Assembly: GCA_030457025.1 (NCBI GenBank)
Contig: JAKDSA010000017.1
Coordinates: forward strand, 1-48,568
Direction of reading: 5' to 3'
Length of the DNA stretch: 48,568 nt
Source: Brevibacterium sp.
Lineage (GTDB): Bacteria > Actinomycetota > Actinomycetes > Actinomycetales > Brevibacteriaceae
The notes beneath the pieces are model-generated. The model did not search any database and was not told where the DNA came from. It was given only the letters and a program-made list of their open reading frames with translations. Shown piece after piece: positions 33,839-42,632 of the stretch; the first letter of the stretch is position 1; each line of letters opens with the position of its first letter. The position numbers and the translations under genes were made by a program.

Positions 33839-35824
33839 ATGGACTTCAGTACCATGACTCTCACCCCCGACCGCACACCACAGAACCCGGAAGAGCGTGA
33901 CACACGCCCCGGTTCCCGTGATGCCGCAACGGGTTCAGACGCTGCAGACGCCTCCTCTCCTGCCGGAAAGCCTTCCTCTTCCTCTTCCTCTTCCTCTTCC
34001 TCTTTGGGCGGTCAGCAGTCATTGTTCGATCAGCTCAAAGATGCCAACCTCGACCTGACGGGTCACCCTCTCGCGGAGAAGTTCGAATCTTTCGCGGCCG
34101 TACCCACGGGCGAACCCGGTGATGGGCCGACCGCGAGCCTCGACTCGCAAGTCGTCGAATCGCCGAGCGGAGAAGCTCTCAGCCAGGACGGTCCGGCCAA
34201 CGAGGCTGCGAACGACGATCCGTCGGCCCTGGTTACCCCGCACACTGATGCTCCGGCCGGTGTGCCGTCGACCGAGGCCCCAGGCTCCGCAGTCACCGGT
34301 GCGGTCGTCGATACACCAGGCGACTCACACCTCGCTGACTCCGAGGCGGTCCCTGCTGGCACGAGTCCGCATCCGCTGTTGTCTGATGAAGAGTGGGCAG
34401 ATCTGTCACGAATCGCTCCTGAAGTCACGAACAGCCTCACAGCGTTGAGTGGGCTCAAGGATGGGCTGCGCACCTTCGACCGGCCGATGGGCCCAGATGA
34501 TGCCATCAAGCTCATCGACGGACTCGAAGCACTTGGCCGAGTCAACGAGGCCCTGTCCACCCTGGCTTTGGCGGTATGTGAACGAGTTGGGACACCGACC
34601 GATTATGGTGCCAAGACGACGAAGGCACTCATCCAAGACAGGCTCAACATCACCAGTCGCGAAGCGAACCGGCGTACCGATATGGCCAAGAGCCTGGGTG
34701 GGCGGGTGACTCTGACCGGTCAGCCACAAGCACCCCTGTTCCCGAAGGTCGCCGATGCCTTCAACGACGGCAGGCTATCGGCCGACCAGGCCAGGGTCAT
34801 CAAAGACTGTTTGCAGAAACTGCCATTGTGGGTCAGCCCGGACAACCGTGATTATGCCGAAACGACACTCGTCGACAAAGCCCCGAGCGTGAGAGTCCAT
34901 GACCTGCGTGCCATCTTCGCACGCATCCTCGCTCACATCGATCCCGACGGTACAGAGCCGACTGATTCCACGGATCGGACCATGTACACAGTCAACATGC
35001 ATGCACGGGGCAACGGTGACTGGGAAATCTCTGGTCTCCTCGATCCCGTCACGGGTGGCCAGCTCAATGGGCTGCTGACAGCCAGAACCAAGATCGCGAA
35101 GAACGCTGACAGTGCCACCGAGCCCAACGGTGGGCAGAACTCTGTCGGTTCTGATGATCAGGTCGCGGGTGGAACTGACTTCGACACGGACTCTGGTGTC
35201 CTCGAAGACGGGACCCTCGTCGACATGACGGGACAGAGGCTGTCTGCTCGGGAGTGGATCTACGAACGCTTCGCGACTCTGATCGGCAGAATCGACATGA
35301 CACGAACCGGGCAGGGTGCACAATACGCTTTGGTCGTGACAGCCAAGGCCGAAGACCTTGCCAACGGAACCGGTACCGGCACAACGGGTACTGAGAGTCC
35401 GGTCCCCATCAGCGAACTTGCCCGTAACGGCTTGAACGGGGCGGTGTTCTTCGAACTGATCTCGGAGAAGGCGAAGACGATGCAGGTGGTCACGGAGAAT
35501 CGATTCGCGAATGCGAAACAGATCGCGATCCTCACCGCCCGGGATCAGGGATGTACTTTTCCTGGGTGTGACGCACCGCCGGGGTGGTGCGATGCCCACC
35601 ATATTGTTGAGTGGGCACAGCAAGGTAAGACCGATATCAACAATATGACCTTGAGTTGTTCTGCCCATCACCACCTTTTGGACAGGTCGGGCTGGGAGAC
35701 GGTGATGCTCAAAGATGGACGCCCCGCGTGGGTTCCTCCTGCATCGATTGATCCGGCCAGACGACCGATACTGCACGCGAGATTCGTGGCTCAAGAAGTC
35801 ATCGACACACTCTTCGACGACTGA
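33839..35824 (+). CDS. DUF222 / HNH endonuclease-domain protein
   Basis: 661 residues if ATG 33839 is used; 33854 is also possible, and 33782 is upstream of the likely promoter. A disordered, acidic, Ser/Pro/Ala-rich N-terminus (about 1-185) contains ten consecutive Ser. The helical DUF222 region spans about 200-470. The C-terminal HNH nuclease motif is at about 570-640: CTFPGCDAPPGWCDAHHIVEW, then a His-rich LSCSAHHHLLDRSGW with paired Cys for zinc. This family is greatly expanded in actinobacteria, and many members are thought to be linked to mobile DNA; the biological role is not established. The upstream DNA is AT-rich, and decayed genes follow directly. Confidence 0.9.
   Translation: MDFSTMTLTPDRTPQNPEERDTRPGSRDAATGSDAADASSPAGKPSSSSSSSSSSLGGQQSLFDQLKDANLDLTGHPLAEKFESFAAVPTGEPGDGPTASLDSQVVESPSGEALSQDGPANEAANDDPSALVTPHTDAPAGVPSTEAPGSAVTGAVVDTPGDSHLADSEAVPAGTSPHPLLSDEEWADLSRIAPEVTNSLTALSGLKDGLRTFDRPMGPDDAIKLIDGLEALGRVNEALSTLALAVCERVGTPTDYGAKTTKALIQDRLNITSREANRRTDMAKSLGGRVTLTGQPQAPLFPKVADAFNDGRLSADQARVIKDCLQKLPLWVSPDNRDYAETTLVDKAPSVRVHDLRAIFARILAHIDPDGTEPTDSTDRTMYTVNMHARGNGDWEISGLLDPVTGGQLNGLLTARTKIAKNADSATEPNGGQNSVGSDDQVAGGTDFDTDSGVLEDGTLVDMTGQRLSAREWIYERFATLIGRIDMTRTGQGAQYALVVTAKAEDLANGTGTGTTGTESPVPISELARNGLNGAVFFELISEKAKTMQVVTENRFANAKQIAILTARDQGCTFPGCDAPPGWCDAHHIVEWAQQGKTDINNMTLSCSAHHHLLDRSGWETVMLKDGRPAWVPPASIDPARRPILHARFVAQEVIDTLFDD
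33974..34003 (+). repeat. Hexanucleotide microsatellite (TCCTCT)5
   Basis: Five perfect TCCTCT units encode ten consecutive Ser (residues 46-55) of the DUF222-HNH protein. Slippage by whole units would keep the frame and only alter linker length. Confidence 0.9.
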
Positions 35825-35879
35825 CGAGCCCTTCGACCAGTAAGGACGCGACTCGCGTCAGTTACAAGTGGAGCACGGA

Positions 35880-36022
35880 TGCACGGCCCGTCATCGAGGT
35901 TCTCAGCCGGCAGCGCGATCCGTTCGTCGAAACGGTCACGGCGACTCCATGTGTCGATGGCCCGGCGTTTGGCAACCATCGTCAGCCAGGCCCGCCACAT
36001 CGTTCGCCGGGGCCTCGTTCAC
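35880..36022 (-). pseudogene. Remnant of ECF sigma factor (YCII-associated type)
   Basis: On the minus strand GTG 36022 overlaps the YCII stop (GTGA) and begins VNEAPANDV. In the next frame it continues WRAWLTMVAKRRAIDTWSRRDRFDERIALPAENLDDG. This matches the region-2/linker pattern of ECF sigma factors (PxAWLxxxAKRRAIDxxRR...). The N-terminal core, most of sigma region 2 and all of region 4 are missing, and the pieces are in different frames. It is non-functional by sequence. It borders the DUF222-HNH gene end (35824). Confidence 0.75.
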
Positions 36023-36239
36023 TGTCCGGAGGATGTCCCTTCGGCAGTCCATTCCTGTTCCTTCTGGACCCACTCGTTGTCCTGAGGCCGGACAGCCCCG
36101 CCGCGTCGGAGAAGACCCCGGCGTTGATCATCGATTCGTTGTAGGCACCCATCACGGCGATGATCTCTTCGAAATCGGTGTTCTCGGCGGCATCGACCGC
36201 GGCCTGGTCGATATCGCGCATAATGAGCATGAACTTCAT
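36019..36239 (-). pseudogene. Remnant of YCII-domain protein
   Basis: ATG 36239 with ribosome site AAGGGGTC starts MKFMLIMRDIDQAAVDAAENTDFEEIIAVMGAYNESMINAGVF, the N-terminal half of YCII (DGPF-type) proteins. It reads to SGL near 36085 and then loses the frame. The frame beginning PQDNEWVQKEQEW, a typical C-terminus, ends at 36019-36021. About half the usual 120-140 residues, including the DGPF core, are deleted. YCII genes are commonly paired with ECF sigma genes, as the adjoining remnant shows. Confidence 0.8.
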
Positions 36240-36410
36240 GATGACCCCTTCATCATCGAGATGTCGGAAGATCTCGGACAAGACCCTCTCACTCACTGCG
36301 TCGAACCAGCTTAGGTCGGATCGACACCGCGGGGGAAGAATTTTCCGCTGACGCCAAATACCCTGCCGAGCCGAACCTGCAGCGGCACTCAGATGAGTCC
36401 GGGATGGAAC

Positions 36411-37625
36411 TCAGGAGTAGCTCAGCACCAAACTGTCGACAGCAGCGGACACGGCCTGCGCCGCTCGGAGCCCATCGTCGGCAGAGATGCCTGCCGGAAA
36501 GGTGAACCGGACACTCGTCTTCGCCACGTCGGCATCGATGCCCAAAGCTGTGAGCACATGCGAGGGCTCATCTGATCCGACTGCGCAGGCTGATCCGCTC
36601 GAAGCGGTGATGCCCAGGCGCTCGAGTTCGAGCAGCACAGCCTCACCGCTGGTGCCGGAGAAGCAGAACGAGGCATGGTTCGGAGTCCTCGACCCTGGAC
36701 TGCCGGTGAGGAAGGCGCCGGGGACCGTTTCCAGCACCTCAGAGATGAAATCGTCGCGAATGACCTGCACCCGGGCAGCGGCATCGGCTCGCTCCGCCTC
36801 GGCGAGTTCAAGGGCGGTGGCGAAGGCCACGGCAAGGGCCACGTTCTCCGTGCCGGACCGGCGCCCGGACTCCTGGCCTCCGCCGTGGATCAGCGGCTCG
36901 AGGGGGACCCGCGCCCGGATTGCGGCGACTCCGATTCCCTTCGGCGCACCGACCTTGTGCCCAGCCAGGCTCAATGCGTCCACGCCGAGCCCACTCAGCG
37001 GCAGCCAGCCCGCGGCCTGCACCGCATCGGTGTGGAAGAGCGCACCGACATCGTGGGCGGCCTCGGCCAGGGCCGCGACGTCGCTGACCGTACCGATCTC
37101 GTTGTTCGCATACCCCAGGCTGACCAGGCACGTGTCCTTGCGCAGGACCGAGGTGAGCGCATCGACGGTGACCGTGCCGTCGGATTCGACCGGCACCTCG
37201 GCGACGTCGAACCCGTGCCTGCGACGGAGGAAATCCGTCGAGGCGAGCACAGCCTCGTGCTCGAGAGCAGAGGTCACGATATGCCGCCGAGGTGCATGCC
37301 CAGCAGATCCGTCACCAGTGCGACCAGCCGCGCGCGCGTCTGCGCCGAGAGCCATGCCGATGATCGCGAGGTTGTCGGATTCGGTGCCGCCGCTGGTGAA
37401 GATGATGTCGGTGCTGCGCATGCCGAGCACCTTCGCGACACGGCGCCGAGCGTGAGTCAGTGCTTCGGACGAGGTGCGACCGACCTCATGATGACTCGAG
37501 GGATTGCCGAACGCGCCGGTCAGATACGGCCACGCTGCCTGAAGGGCCTCCCTGCGGACGGGGGCGGCCGAAGCGGTGTCCAGGTAGAGCGGTGTGCTCG
37601 ACTCCGGCTGCTCATCGATGCCCAT
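36411..37625 (-). CDS. Cysteine desulfurase (NifS/IscS-like), NAD operon
   Basis: 404 residues from ATG 37625, one base after the nadC stop, with GGAGG inside nadC as ribosome site. It releases sulfur from Cys as enzyme persulfide for Fe-S assembly. LDTASAAPVRREALQA and FGNPSSHHEVGR are typical. The PLP site is HTDAVQAAG with Lys224 in AGHKVGAPKG, and the nucleophile is Cys347 in SSGSACAVG. Pairing with nadA-nadB-nadC suggests it supplies the NadA [4Fe-4S] cluster. This linkage is known from other bacteria. Confidence 0.94.
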   Translation of the reverse strand: MGIDEQPESSTPLYLDTASAAPVRREALQAAWPYLTGAFGNPSSHHEVGRTSSEALTHARRRVAKVLGMRSTDIIFTSGGTESDNLAIIGMALGADARAAGRTGDGSAGHAPRRHIVTSALEHEAVLASTDFLRRRHGFDVAEVPVESDGTVTVDALTSVLRKDTCLVSLGYANNEIGTVSDVAALAEAAHDVGALFHTDAVQAAGWLPLSGLGVDALSLAGHKVGAPKGIGVAAIRARVPLEPLIHGGGQESGRRSGTENVALAVAFATALELAEAERADAAARVQVIRDDFISEVLETVPGAFLTGSPGSRTPNHASFCFSGTSGEAVLLELERLGITASSGSACAVGSDEPSHVLTALGIDADVAKTSVRFTFPAGISADDGLRAAQAVSAAVDSLVLSYS

Positions 37626-37626
37626 C

Positions 37627-38544
37627 TCAGTTCGCCTCCGCATCGCGGTCGAGTTCCAGGTCGAGGCCGGGCTCCAGATCGAGGCCCAAATCGATGTCGA
37701 GGCCGAGGTCGACCGCGCGGACACTGTGGGTCAGCGCCCCGGAGGAGATGACGTCAACGCCGGTGGCGGCGATGTCCGCGACAGTATCGAGGCTGACATT
37801 GCCGCTGGCCTCGACGACCGCTCGTCCGGCGATGAGTTCGACTCCGGCACGCAGATCGGCCAGAGAGAAATTGTCGAGCATGACGATATCGGCGCCACCG
37901 TCGAGCACCTGTGCGATCTGATCGAGACGGTCGACCTCGACCTCGATCGTCGTCGTATGGGACAGCCGGGCACGAGCCGAGCGGATCGCCGCGGCCACAT
38001 CAGCGCTCTGCCCAACCAGGACGGCAAGATGATTGTCCTTGACCATCACCGCATCGGAGAGCCCGAACCGGTGATTGTGCCCGCCGCCGCAGCGCACTGC
38101 GTGCTTCTCGAATGCACGCAGACCGGGAGTGGTCTTGCGGGTGTCGGCGATGCGCACACTCTGACCGGCGGTGTTCGAGGCTGCGGCGGCGACGAAGGCT
38201 CTGGTCTGTGTCGCGATCCCACTCATCCTCTGGCAGAAGTTGAGAGCGATCCTCTCTGCCCGCAATATTGCTCGTGCCGGGCCTGACACCGTGGCCAGGG
38301 TGTCACCGGGGCAGAAGGCGTCACCATCGGCGGCAGCGAGTTCCACCTGAACACCGGGGTCAACGAGTGAGAAGGCCCTGGCGAAGACCTCACCCCCCGA
38401 GAAGACGCCGGCCTCGCGCGCATTGAGCACGGCCCTCGCCGAGGCGCTCGCCGGAACGAATGTCTCACCCGTGATGTCTCCCCAGGGGGCGTCTTCGGCG
38501 AGCGCGAATCGAAGCGCGGACTCGATCGTCGCGGTGGTCAGCAT
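37627..38544 (-). CDS. nadC: Nicotinate-nucleotide pyrophosphorylase (quinolinate phosphoribosyltransferase)
   Basis: 305 residues. It converts quinolinate and PRPP to nicotinate mononucleotide. Key segments are EDAPWGDITGETFVP, LNFCQRMSGIATQTRAFV, IADTRKTTPGLRAFEKHAVRCGGGHNHRFGLSDAVMVKDNHLA and VEVEVDRLDQI. VMLDNFSLADLRAGVELI and VDVISSGALTHSVRAVDLGLDI close the barrel. Residues 279-305 are an acidic Leu/Asp/Gly repeat tail of DLGLDL-type hexamers (DNA units 37658-37711), beyond the usual C-terminus. It overlaps nadB by 7 bp. Confidence 0.97.
   Translation of the reverse strand: MLTTATIESALRFALAEDAPWGDITGETFVPASASARAVLNAREAGVFSGGEVFARAFSLVDPGVQVELAAADGDAFCPGDTLATVSGPARAILRAERIALNFCQRMSGIATQTRAFVAAAASNTAGQSVRIADTRKTTPGLRAFEKHAVRCGGGHNHRFGLSDAVMVKDNHLAVLVGQSADVAAAIRSARARLSHTTTIEVEVDRLDQIAQVLDGGADIVMLDNFSLADLRAGVELIAGRAVVEASGNVSLDTVADIAATGVDVISSGALTHSVRAVDLGLDIDLGLDLEPGLDLELDRDAEAN
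37658..37711 (-). repeat. Three degenerate 18-bp repeats in nadC tail
   Basis: Units 37658-37675, 37676-37693 and 37694-37711 share a TCGAGGCC core and encode D/E-L/P-G-L-D-L/I hexapeptides. They extend NadC past its folded domain. Confidence 0.7.
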
Positions 38545-40133
38545 GAAGCGGCCTCCTGGAGCAGGGCAGTGGTGGGAGCAGGGGAGTCCGAGCGTGTGTG
38601 CGCCCCACGACTTTCCTGCCTCGCGAGTGCATGAGATGCGATGGAGCCGGCGATGAGCGCGAGATTGGCGGTTTCGATCCGTTCGGCCAGTGCCCCTGGC
38701 GTGGGATCATCCGCGGCACATGGACCCGTTCGTTCGCCCTCGCCGAGGTGGTCGAGCATTCTCCGCAGTCCCTGTTCGTCGCGTTCCACGCCGAGGTGGG
38801 CCCAGGCCAGAGCCTGGAGTTCGTCACGAGGGATCGCGCTTGCGGGAATCGGGTCCGGCCTCCGAGCGGGGCCGTGCGCTGGTTCGGTGACGGGATCGGC
38901 CTCGATCTCTGTGTCCTCGAGATCTGCGTCGATGGCCGCGGCGGCTCGTGCGCCGAACACGGCTCCTTCGAGCAGGGAGTTCGAGGCGAGGCGATTGGCG
39001 CCGTGGACTCCGGTGCAGGCGACCTCACCGACCGCGAAGAGTCGGCCGATGCTGGTTCGCCCGTCCAGGTCCGTGGCGACGCCTCCCATGAAGTAATGGG
39101 CAGCCGGGGTGACCGGAATCAGGTCGACGGCCGGATCGAAGCCGTGCCCGGCCAGACCTCGAGTGATGCTGGGGAAGTGGGTCGCCACATCGGGGATCGA
39201 GCGTGCGTCCAAATAGCAGGGACGACCACTCTGCCTGGCCATTGTCCGGTGGATCGCGAGGGCCACGACATTACGCGGGGCCAGTTCGCCTCGGCGGTCG
39301 ACCTGTGGCATGAAACGGTTCCCACCGGCGTCGAGCAGGACGGCTCCGGCACCGCGGACTGCCTCGGAGACTAAGAACCCGGACCCGGCCAGAGCGGTCG
39401 GGTGGAACTGATAGAACTCCATATCGGCAACGTCGGCACCCGCGCGAAGAGCGGCGGCGAGCCCATCTCCGGTGGCGCCTGTTGGATTCGTCGTATGTCC
39501 GTAGAGCTGACCTGCCCCGCCCGTTGCCACGACCACGGCGTCGCCGGCGAGAAACTCTCGGGTTCCGTCGCGCAGCAGTCCTACGCCGGTGACTTCGCGT
39601 TCTCCTCCAGCGCCTTCCCCGATAGCGTCGCCGCCGATGCCATCTGCAGGAGAGGTGACAAGGTCGGCGAGCATCGTGTGCTCGAGCAGTCGGATCGTGC
39701 CGACATCGACAGCAGCACCCAGCGCCTTCGTCAGCGCCTCGACGATCACCCCTCCGGTGGCGTCACCTCCGGCATGGAGGATGCGCGGAATCGAGTGCGC
39801 TCCCTCGAGGCCACGCGCCCACCGGCCACTCTCGTCACAATCGAAGGCGACACCGGCGGCAGCGAGTTCGAGGATCCGCTCCGGTCCCTCGGTGCACAGG
39901 AGTCGCACTGCCGAGGCATCACCGAGCCCGGCACCGGCTTCGAGTGTGTCGGCGATATGCGATTCGACGGTGTCATCGTCGCTGAGGACTCCGGCGATCC
40001 CGCCCTGGGCCAAGGCCGTGTTCGACTCACCGAGACGCCCCTTGGTCACCACGGTGACTTCGTGCCTGCCTGCCAGCCGCAGGGCGGTGGTCAGGCCCGC
40101 GATCCCGGAGCCGATGACGACGATATGGCTCAT
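38538..40133 (-). CDS. nadB: L-aspartate oxidase
   Basis: 531 residues from ATG 40133. This FAD enzyme oxidises Asp to iminoaspartate for NadA. FAD motif SHIVVIGSGIAGLTTALRLA (2-21), TVVTKGRLGESNTALAQGGIAG, HSIPRILHAGGDATGGVIVEAL, QFHPTALAGSGFLVSEAVRGAGAVL and AAHYFMGGVATDLDGRTSIGRLFAVGEVACTGVHGANRLASNSLLEG are all in place. A C-terminal helical domain follows. It starts 7 bp after nadA. The upstream extension of the open frame lies inside nadA and is not needed. Confidence 0.97.
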   Translation of the reverse strand: MSHIVVIGSGIAGLTTALRLAGRHEVTVVTKGRLGESNTALAQGGIAGVLSDDDTVESHIADTLEAGAGLGDASAVRLLCTEGPERILELAAAGVAFDCDESGRWARGLEGAHSIPRILHAGGDATGGVIVEALTKALGAAVDVGTIRLLEHTMLADLVTSPADGIGGDAIGEGAGGEREVTGVGLLRDGTREFLAGDAVVVATGGAGQLYGHTTNPTGATGDGLAAALRAGADVADMEFYQFHPTALAGSGFLVSEAVRGAGAVLLDAGGNRFMPQVDRRGELAPRNVVALAIHRTMARQSGRPCYLDARSIPDVATHFPSITRGLAGHGFDPAVDLIPVTPAAHYFMGGVATDLDGRTSIGRLFAVGEVACTGVHGANRLASNSLLEGAVFGARAAAAIDADLEDTEIEADPVTEPAHGPARRPDPIPASAIPRDELQALAWAHLGVERDEQGLRRMLDHLGEGERTGPCAADDPTPGALAERIETANLALIAGSIASHALARQESRGAHTRSDSPAPTTALLQEAASC

Positions 40134-40140
40134 GCGCCGG

Positions 40141-41424
40141 TCAGTCTCTCGGCTTCGCGGCGAGCATGCGCTCCAGGGACACACGAGCCGGATCGGCCAC
40201 CTCGGCGTCGACCGTGATCTGATTGATCACTTGGCCATCGAGCAGCGATTCGAGGACCCAGGCGATGTAGCCGGGGTGGATTCGGTACATCGTCGAGCAC
40301 GGGCATACGACGGGATCGAGGCAGAAGATGGTGTGTTCGGGATGTTCGGCCGCCAGGCGCTGGACCAAGTTGATCTCGGTGCCGATCGCGAACGTGGTCG
40401 GCTCGCTCGCCTCGGCGATGGCCTTTGTGATGTAGGCGGTGGATCCGGACTCATCGGCGGCGGCCACGGTCTCCTGCGGGCACTCGGGGTGGACGATGAC
40501 GCGCACATCGCCGATGTCGATGCGTGCCTTGTCGATCTGAGCGGGAGTGAAGCGTTTGTGCACCGAGCAGAATCCCTGCCACAGGATGACCTTCGAATCC
40601 TCGACTGTGTCAGGAGAGTTGTTGCCCAGGGGGCGGGCCGGATTCCACAGCGGCATGGCACCTGGGTCGATGCCCATGGTCAGAGCGGTGTTGCGGCCCA
40701 AGTGCTGGTCGGGGAAGAAGAGTACCCGCTGACCGCGTTCGAACGCCCACTCGAGGACCACCTCGGCGTTGGATGAGGTGCACACGATACCGCCGTTGCG
40801 GCCGCAGAATCCCTTGATCGCGGCCGAGGAGTTCATGTACGTGACCGGGATGACGGGCACCTTGCCCTCAGCATCGGGCTCGGATCCCAACAGATCGGTC
40901 AGCTGTTCCCAGCAGTCCTCGACCTGCTCGATGTCGGCCATGTCGGCCATCGAGCAGCCTGCGGCGAGGTTCGGCAGGATCACCGACTGATCAGAGTGTG
41001 AGAGCAGGTCGGCGGTCTCGGCCATGAAGTGCACGCCGCAGAAGACGATCGCCTCGGCCTCCGGATGGTTCTGCGCGGTCTTGGCGAGCATGAAGGAGTC
41101 GCCGATGTAGTCGGCGTGCTCGATGACCTCGACCCGCTGGTAGTGGTGGCCGAGGATGACGACTCGGTCGCCGAGTTCGTCCTTGGCCCGGACGATCCGC
41201 TCATTCAGCTCTTGGGCCGAGGCGTTTCTGTACTCAGGTGGAATCTCACCCTGGCGCGGGGCCGCCTGGGGGATCGGATCGTCCATCGAAGCACCTGGGC
41301 CGTACCCGGGTTCGACGTCGACATCCCACGGGGCATCGACAAGGTCGGTCGAGCACATTTCGTCGTCCGAACCGGTAGCAGAGATGTCCTTGAGGGTGAG
41401 TTCGATCGAAGCTGTTGTGGTCAT
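40141..41424 (-). CDS. nadA: Quinolinate synthase A
   Basis: 427 residues from ATG 41424, with AAGGA 5 nt upstream; the ATG 3 nt earlier is too close to it. It condenses iminoaspartate with dihydroxyacetone phosphate to quinolinate using a [4Fe-4S] cluster. VVILGHHYQRVEVIEHADYIGDSFMLA is diagnostic. Three conserved Cys are in IVFCGVHFMAETA, GGIVCTSSNAEVV and LDPVVCPCSTM. An acidic N-terminal extension of about 70 residues precedes the fold. Head gene of nadA-nadB-nadC-cysteine desulfurase. Confidence 0.97.
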   Translation of the reverse strand: MTTTASIELTLKDISATGSDDEMCSTDLVDAPWDVDVEPGYGPGASMDDPIPQAAPRQGEIPPEYRNASAQELNERIVRAKDELGDRVVILGHHYQRVEVIEHADYIGDSFMLAKTAQNHPEAEAIVFCGVHFMAETADLLSHSDQSVILPNLAAGCSMADMADIEQVEDCWEQLTDLLGSEPDAEGKVPVIPVTYMNSSAAIKGFCGRNGGIVCTSSNAEVVLEWAFERGQRVLFFPDQHLGRNTALTMGIDPGAMPLWNPARPLGNNSPDTVEDSKVILWQGFCSVHKRFTPAQIDKARIDIGDVRVIVHPECPQETVAAADESGSTAYITKAIAEASEPTTFAIGTEINLVQRLAAEHPEHTIFCLDPVVCPCSTMYRIHPGYIAWVLESLLDGQVINQITVDAEVADPARVSLERMLAAKPRD

Positions 41425-41480
41425 CATCGTCCTTCACAGAATGGGAGTGCATGCCCCCTGAAAAGTTTTGCGCAGATTTG

Positions 41481-41509
41481 AGCTTAATCATCTTCGCTCG
41501 TAATGTAAA
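41481..41509 (-). promoter_or_regulatory. Promoter of nadA operon
   Basis: Minus strand: -35 TTTACA (41509-41504), 17-nt spacing, -10 TAAGCT (41486-41481). RNA would start near 41474, leaving a 50-nt leader with AAGGA before ATG 41424. No known NAD-repressor site (NrtR, NiaR) was recognised. Confidence 0.55.
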
Positions 41510-41687
41510 ACACCACCGTGGGGTGGAGTGGGATCGATGATCTAGTCTGGAAACTGGCTCGCAATCCGAGTCGACCCGAACGTGAACCCGCGCGATTCGG
41601 CCGGGACCACCGCCTGCCGCCGTCTCGCGCTCAAGCGGCGCTGACGACGCGCCGCCCCCAGACGAAGGCCGACCGAAGAGGATGCCC

Positions 41688-42632
41688 ATGTCCCTGCCCC
41701 ACAATCCGACACCCGACAACCTGGCGCCCCACAATCCGACACCCGACAATCCGATACCCGGGCAGTCCGAGACGACTCCGCCCTACGGGGACGGTCCCAG
41801 CAGGCCCGCCGATGCGAGTCCAACCGCGGCCCCGCCTCGGCGAGTGCGGACTCTTGACCTCATCAAGGCCAAGGCCGAAGGTCGCCGCTGGGCGATGCTG
41901 ACCAGCTATGACCAGTACACGGCCGCACTGTTCGAGCAGGCCGGGGTCGAGGCGCTGCTGATCGGAGATTCCGCGGCCAACAATGTCTATGGCCACGAGA
42001 CCACCCTGCCTGTCACCGTCGATGAGCTCATTCCTCTGGCGCGGGCCGTCGCCAGCGCGACTGCTCGGGCTCTGATCATTGCGGATCTGCCGTTCGGCAG
42101 CTATGAGATCTCCGATGAGCAGGCCGTCGCGACGGCGGTGCGCTTCATGAAGGAGGCCGGGGTTCACGCGGTCAAGCTCGAAGGAGGAGTGGGGGTGGCC
42201 TCCCGGATCCGCGCGATCACGAACGCCGGCATACCGGTGATGGCGCACATCGGATTCACACCCCAGGCCGAGCACAACCTCGGAGGGTACAAGGTCCAGG
42301 GGCGTGGGGACGCCGGGGATGCGCTGTTGGCCGATGCCCGTGCCGTCGCCGAGGCGGGGGCGTTCTCCGTGGTCATGGAGATGGTTCCAGCCCCGCTGGC
42401 TGCGCGGGTGACGGCGGAGATGGCGATCCCGACCGTGGGCATCGGTGCCGGCGCCGACTGTGACGCCCAGGTGCTCGTGTGGCAGGACATGGCGGGTCTG
42501 CGCACCGGTCGGGCGCCGCGGTTCGTGAAACGGTATGCCGATCTGCACTCGGTGCTCTCCGATGCCGTGGGCCGCTATGTCGATGAGGTCAAGAGCGGCG
42601 AATTCCCCGAGTCGGAGCGGAGCTTTGAGTGA
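41688..42632 (+). CDS. panB: Ketopantoate hydroxymethyltransferase
   Basis: 314 residues from ATG 41688 (GAAGAGG, 6 nt upstream). It makes ketopantoate from 2-oxoisovalerate and methylene-THF for pantothenate and CoA. Core motifs are [71 protein letters not shown] and [37 protein letters not shown] completes the set. A Pro-rich N-terminal extension of about 45 residues carries a PHNPTPDN duplication (DNA 41697-41749). Coupled to panC (TGATG). Confidence 0.96.
   Translation: MSLPHNPTPDNLAPHNPTPDNPIPGQSETTPPYGDGPSRPADASPTAAPPRRVRTLDLIKAKAEGRRWAMLTSYDQYTAALFEQAGVEALLIGDSAANNVYGHETTLPVTVDELIPLARAVASATARALIIADLPFGSYEISDEQAVATAVRFMKEAGVHAVKLEGGVGVASRIRAITNAGIPVMAHIGFTPQAEHNLGGYKVQGRGDAGDALLADARAVAEAGAFSVVMEMVPAPLAARVTAEMAIPTVGIGAGADCDAQVLVWQDMAGLRTGRAPRFVKRYADLHSVLSDAVGRYVDEVKSGEFPESERSFE
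41697..41749 (+). repeat. 23-bp direct repeat in panB N-terminus, 30-bp period
   Basis: 41697-41719 recurs perfectly at 41727-41749 (CCCCACAATCCGACACCCGA...). It encodes PHNPTPDN twice in the disordered N-terminal extension. Confidence 0.85.

Noticed and set aside
33667-33900. 77-codon frame upstream of the DUF222 gene
   Set aside because: Begins upstream of the likely promoter and lacks a ribosome site at its GTG. Only its last 23 codons (from ATG 33829) have a plausible start and are discussed as a finding.
33839-36239. Insertion sequence or prophage around the DUF222 gene
   Set aside because: No transposase, integrase, terminal inverted repeats or target duplications were found; only AT-rich DNA and decayed neighbours hint at transfer.
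36675-37751. 358-codon plus-strand frame over the cysteine desulfurase
   Set aside because: Antisense to a gene with all catalytic motifs; no ribosome site or family.
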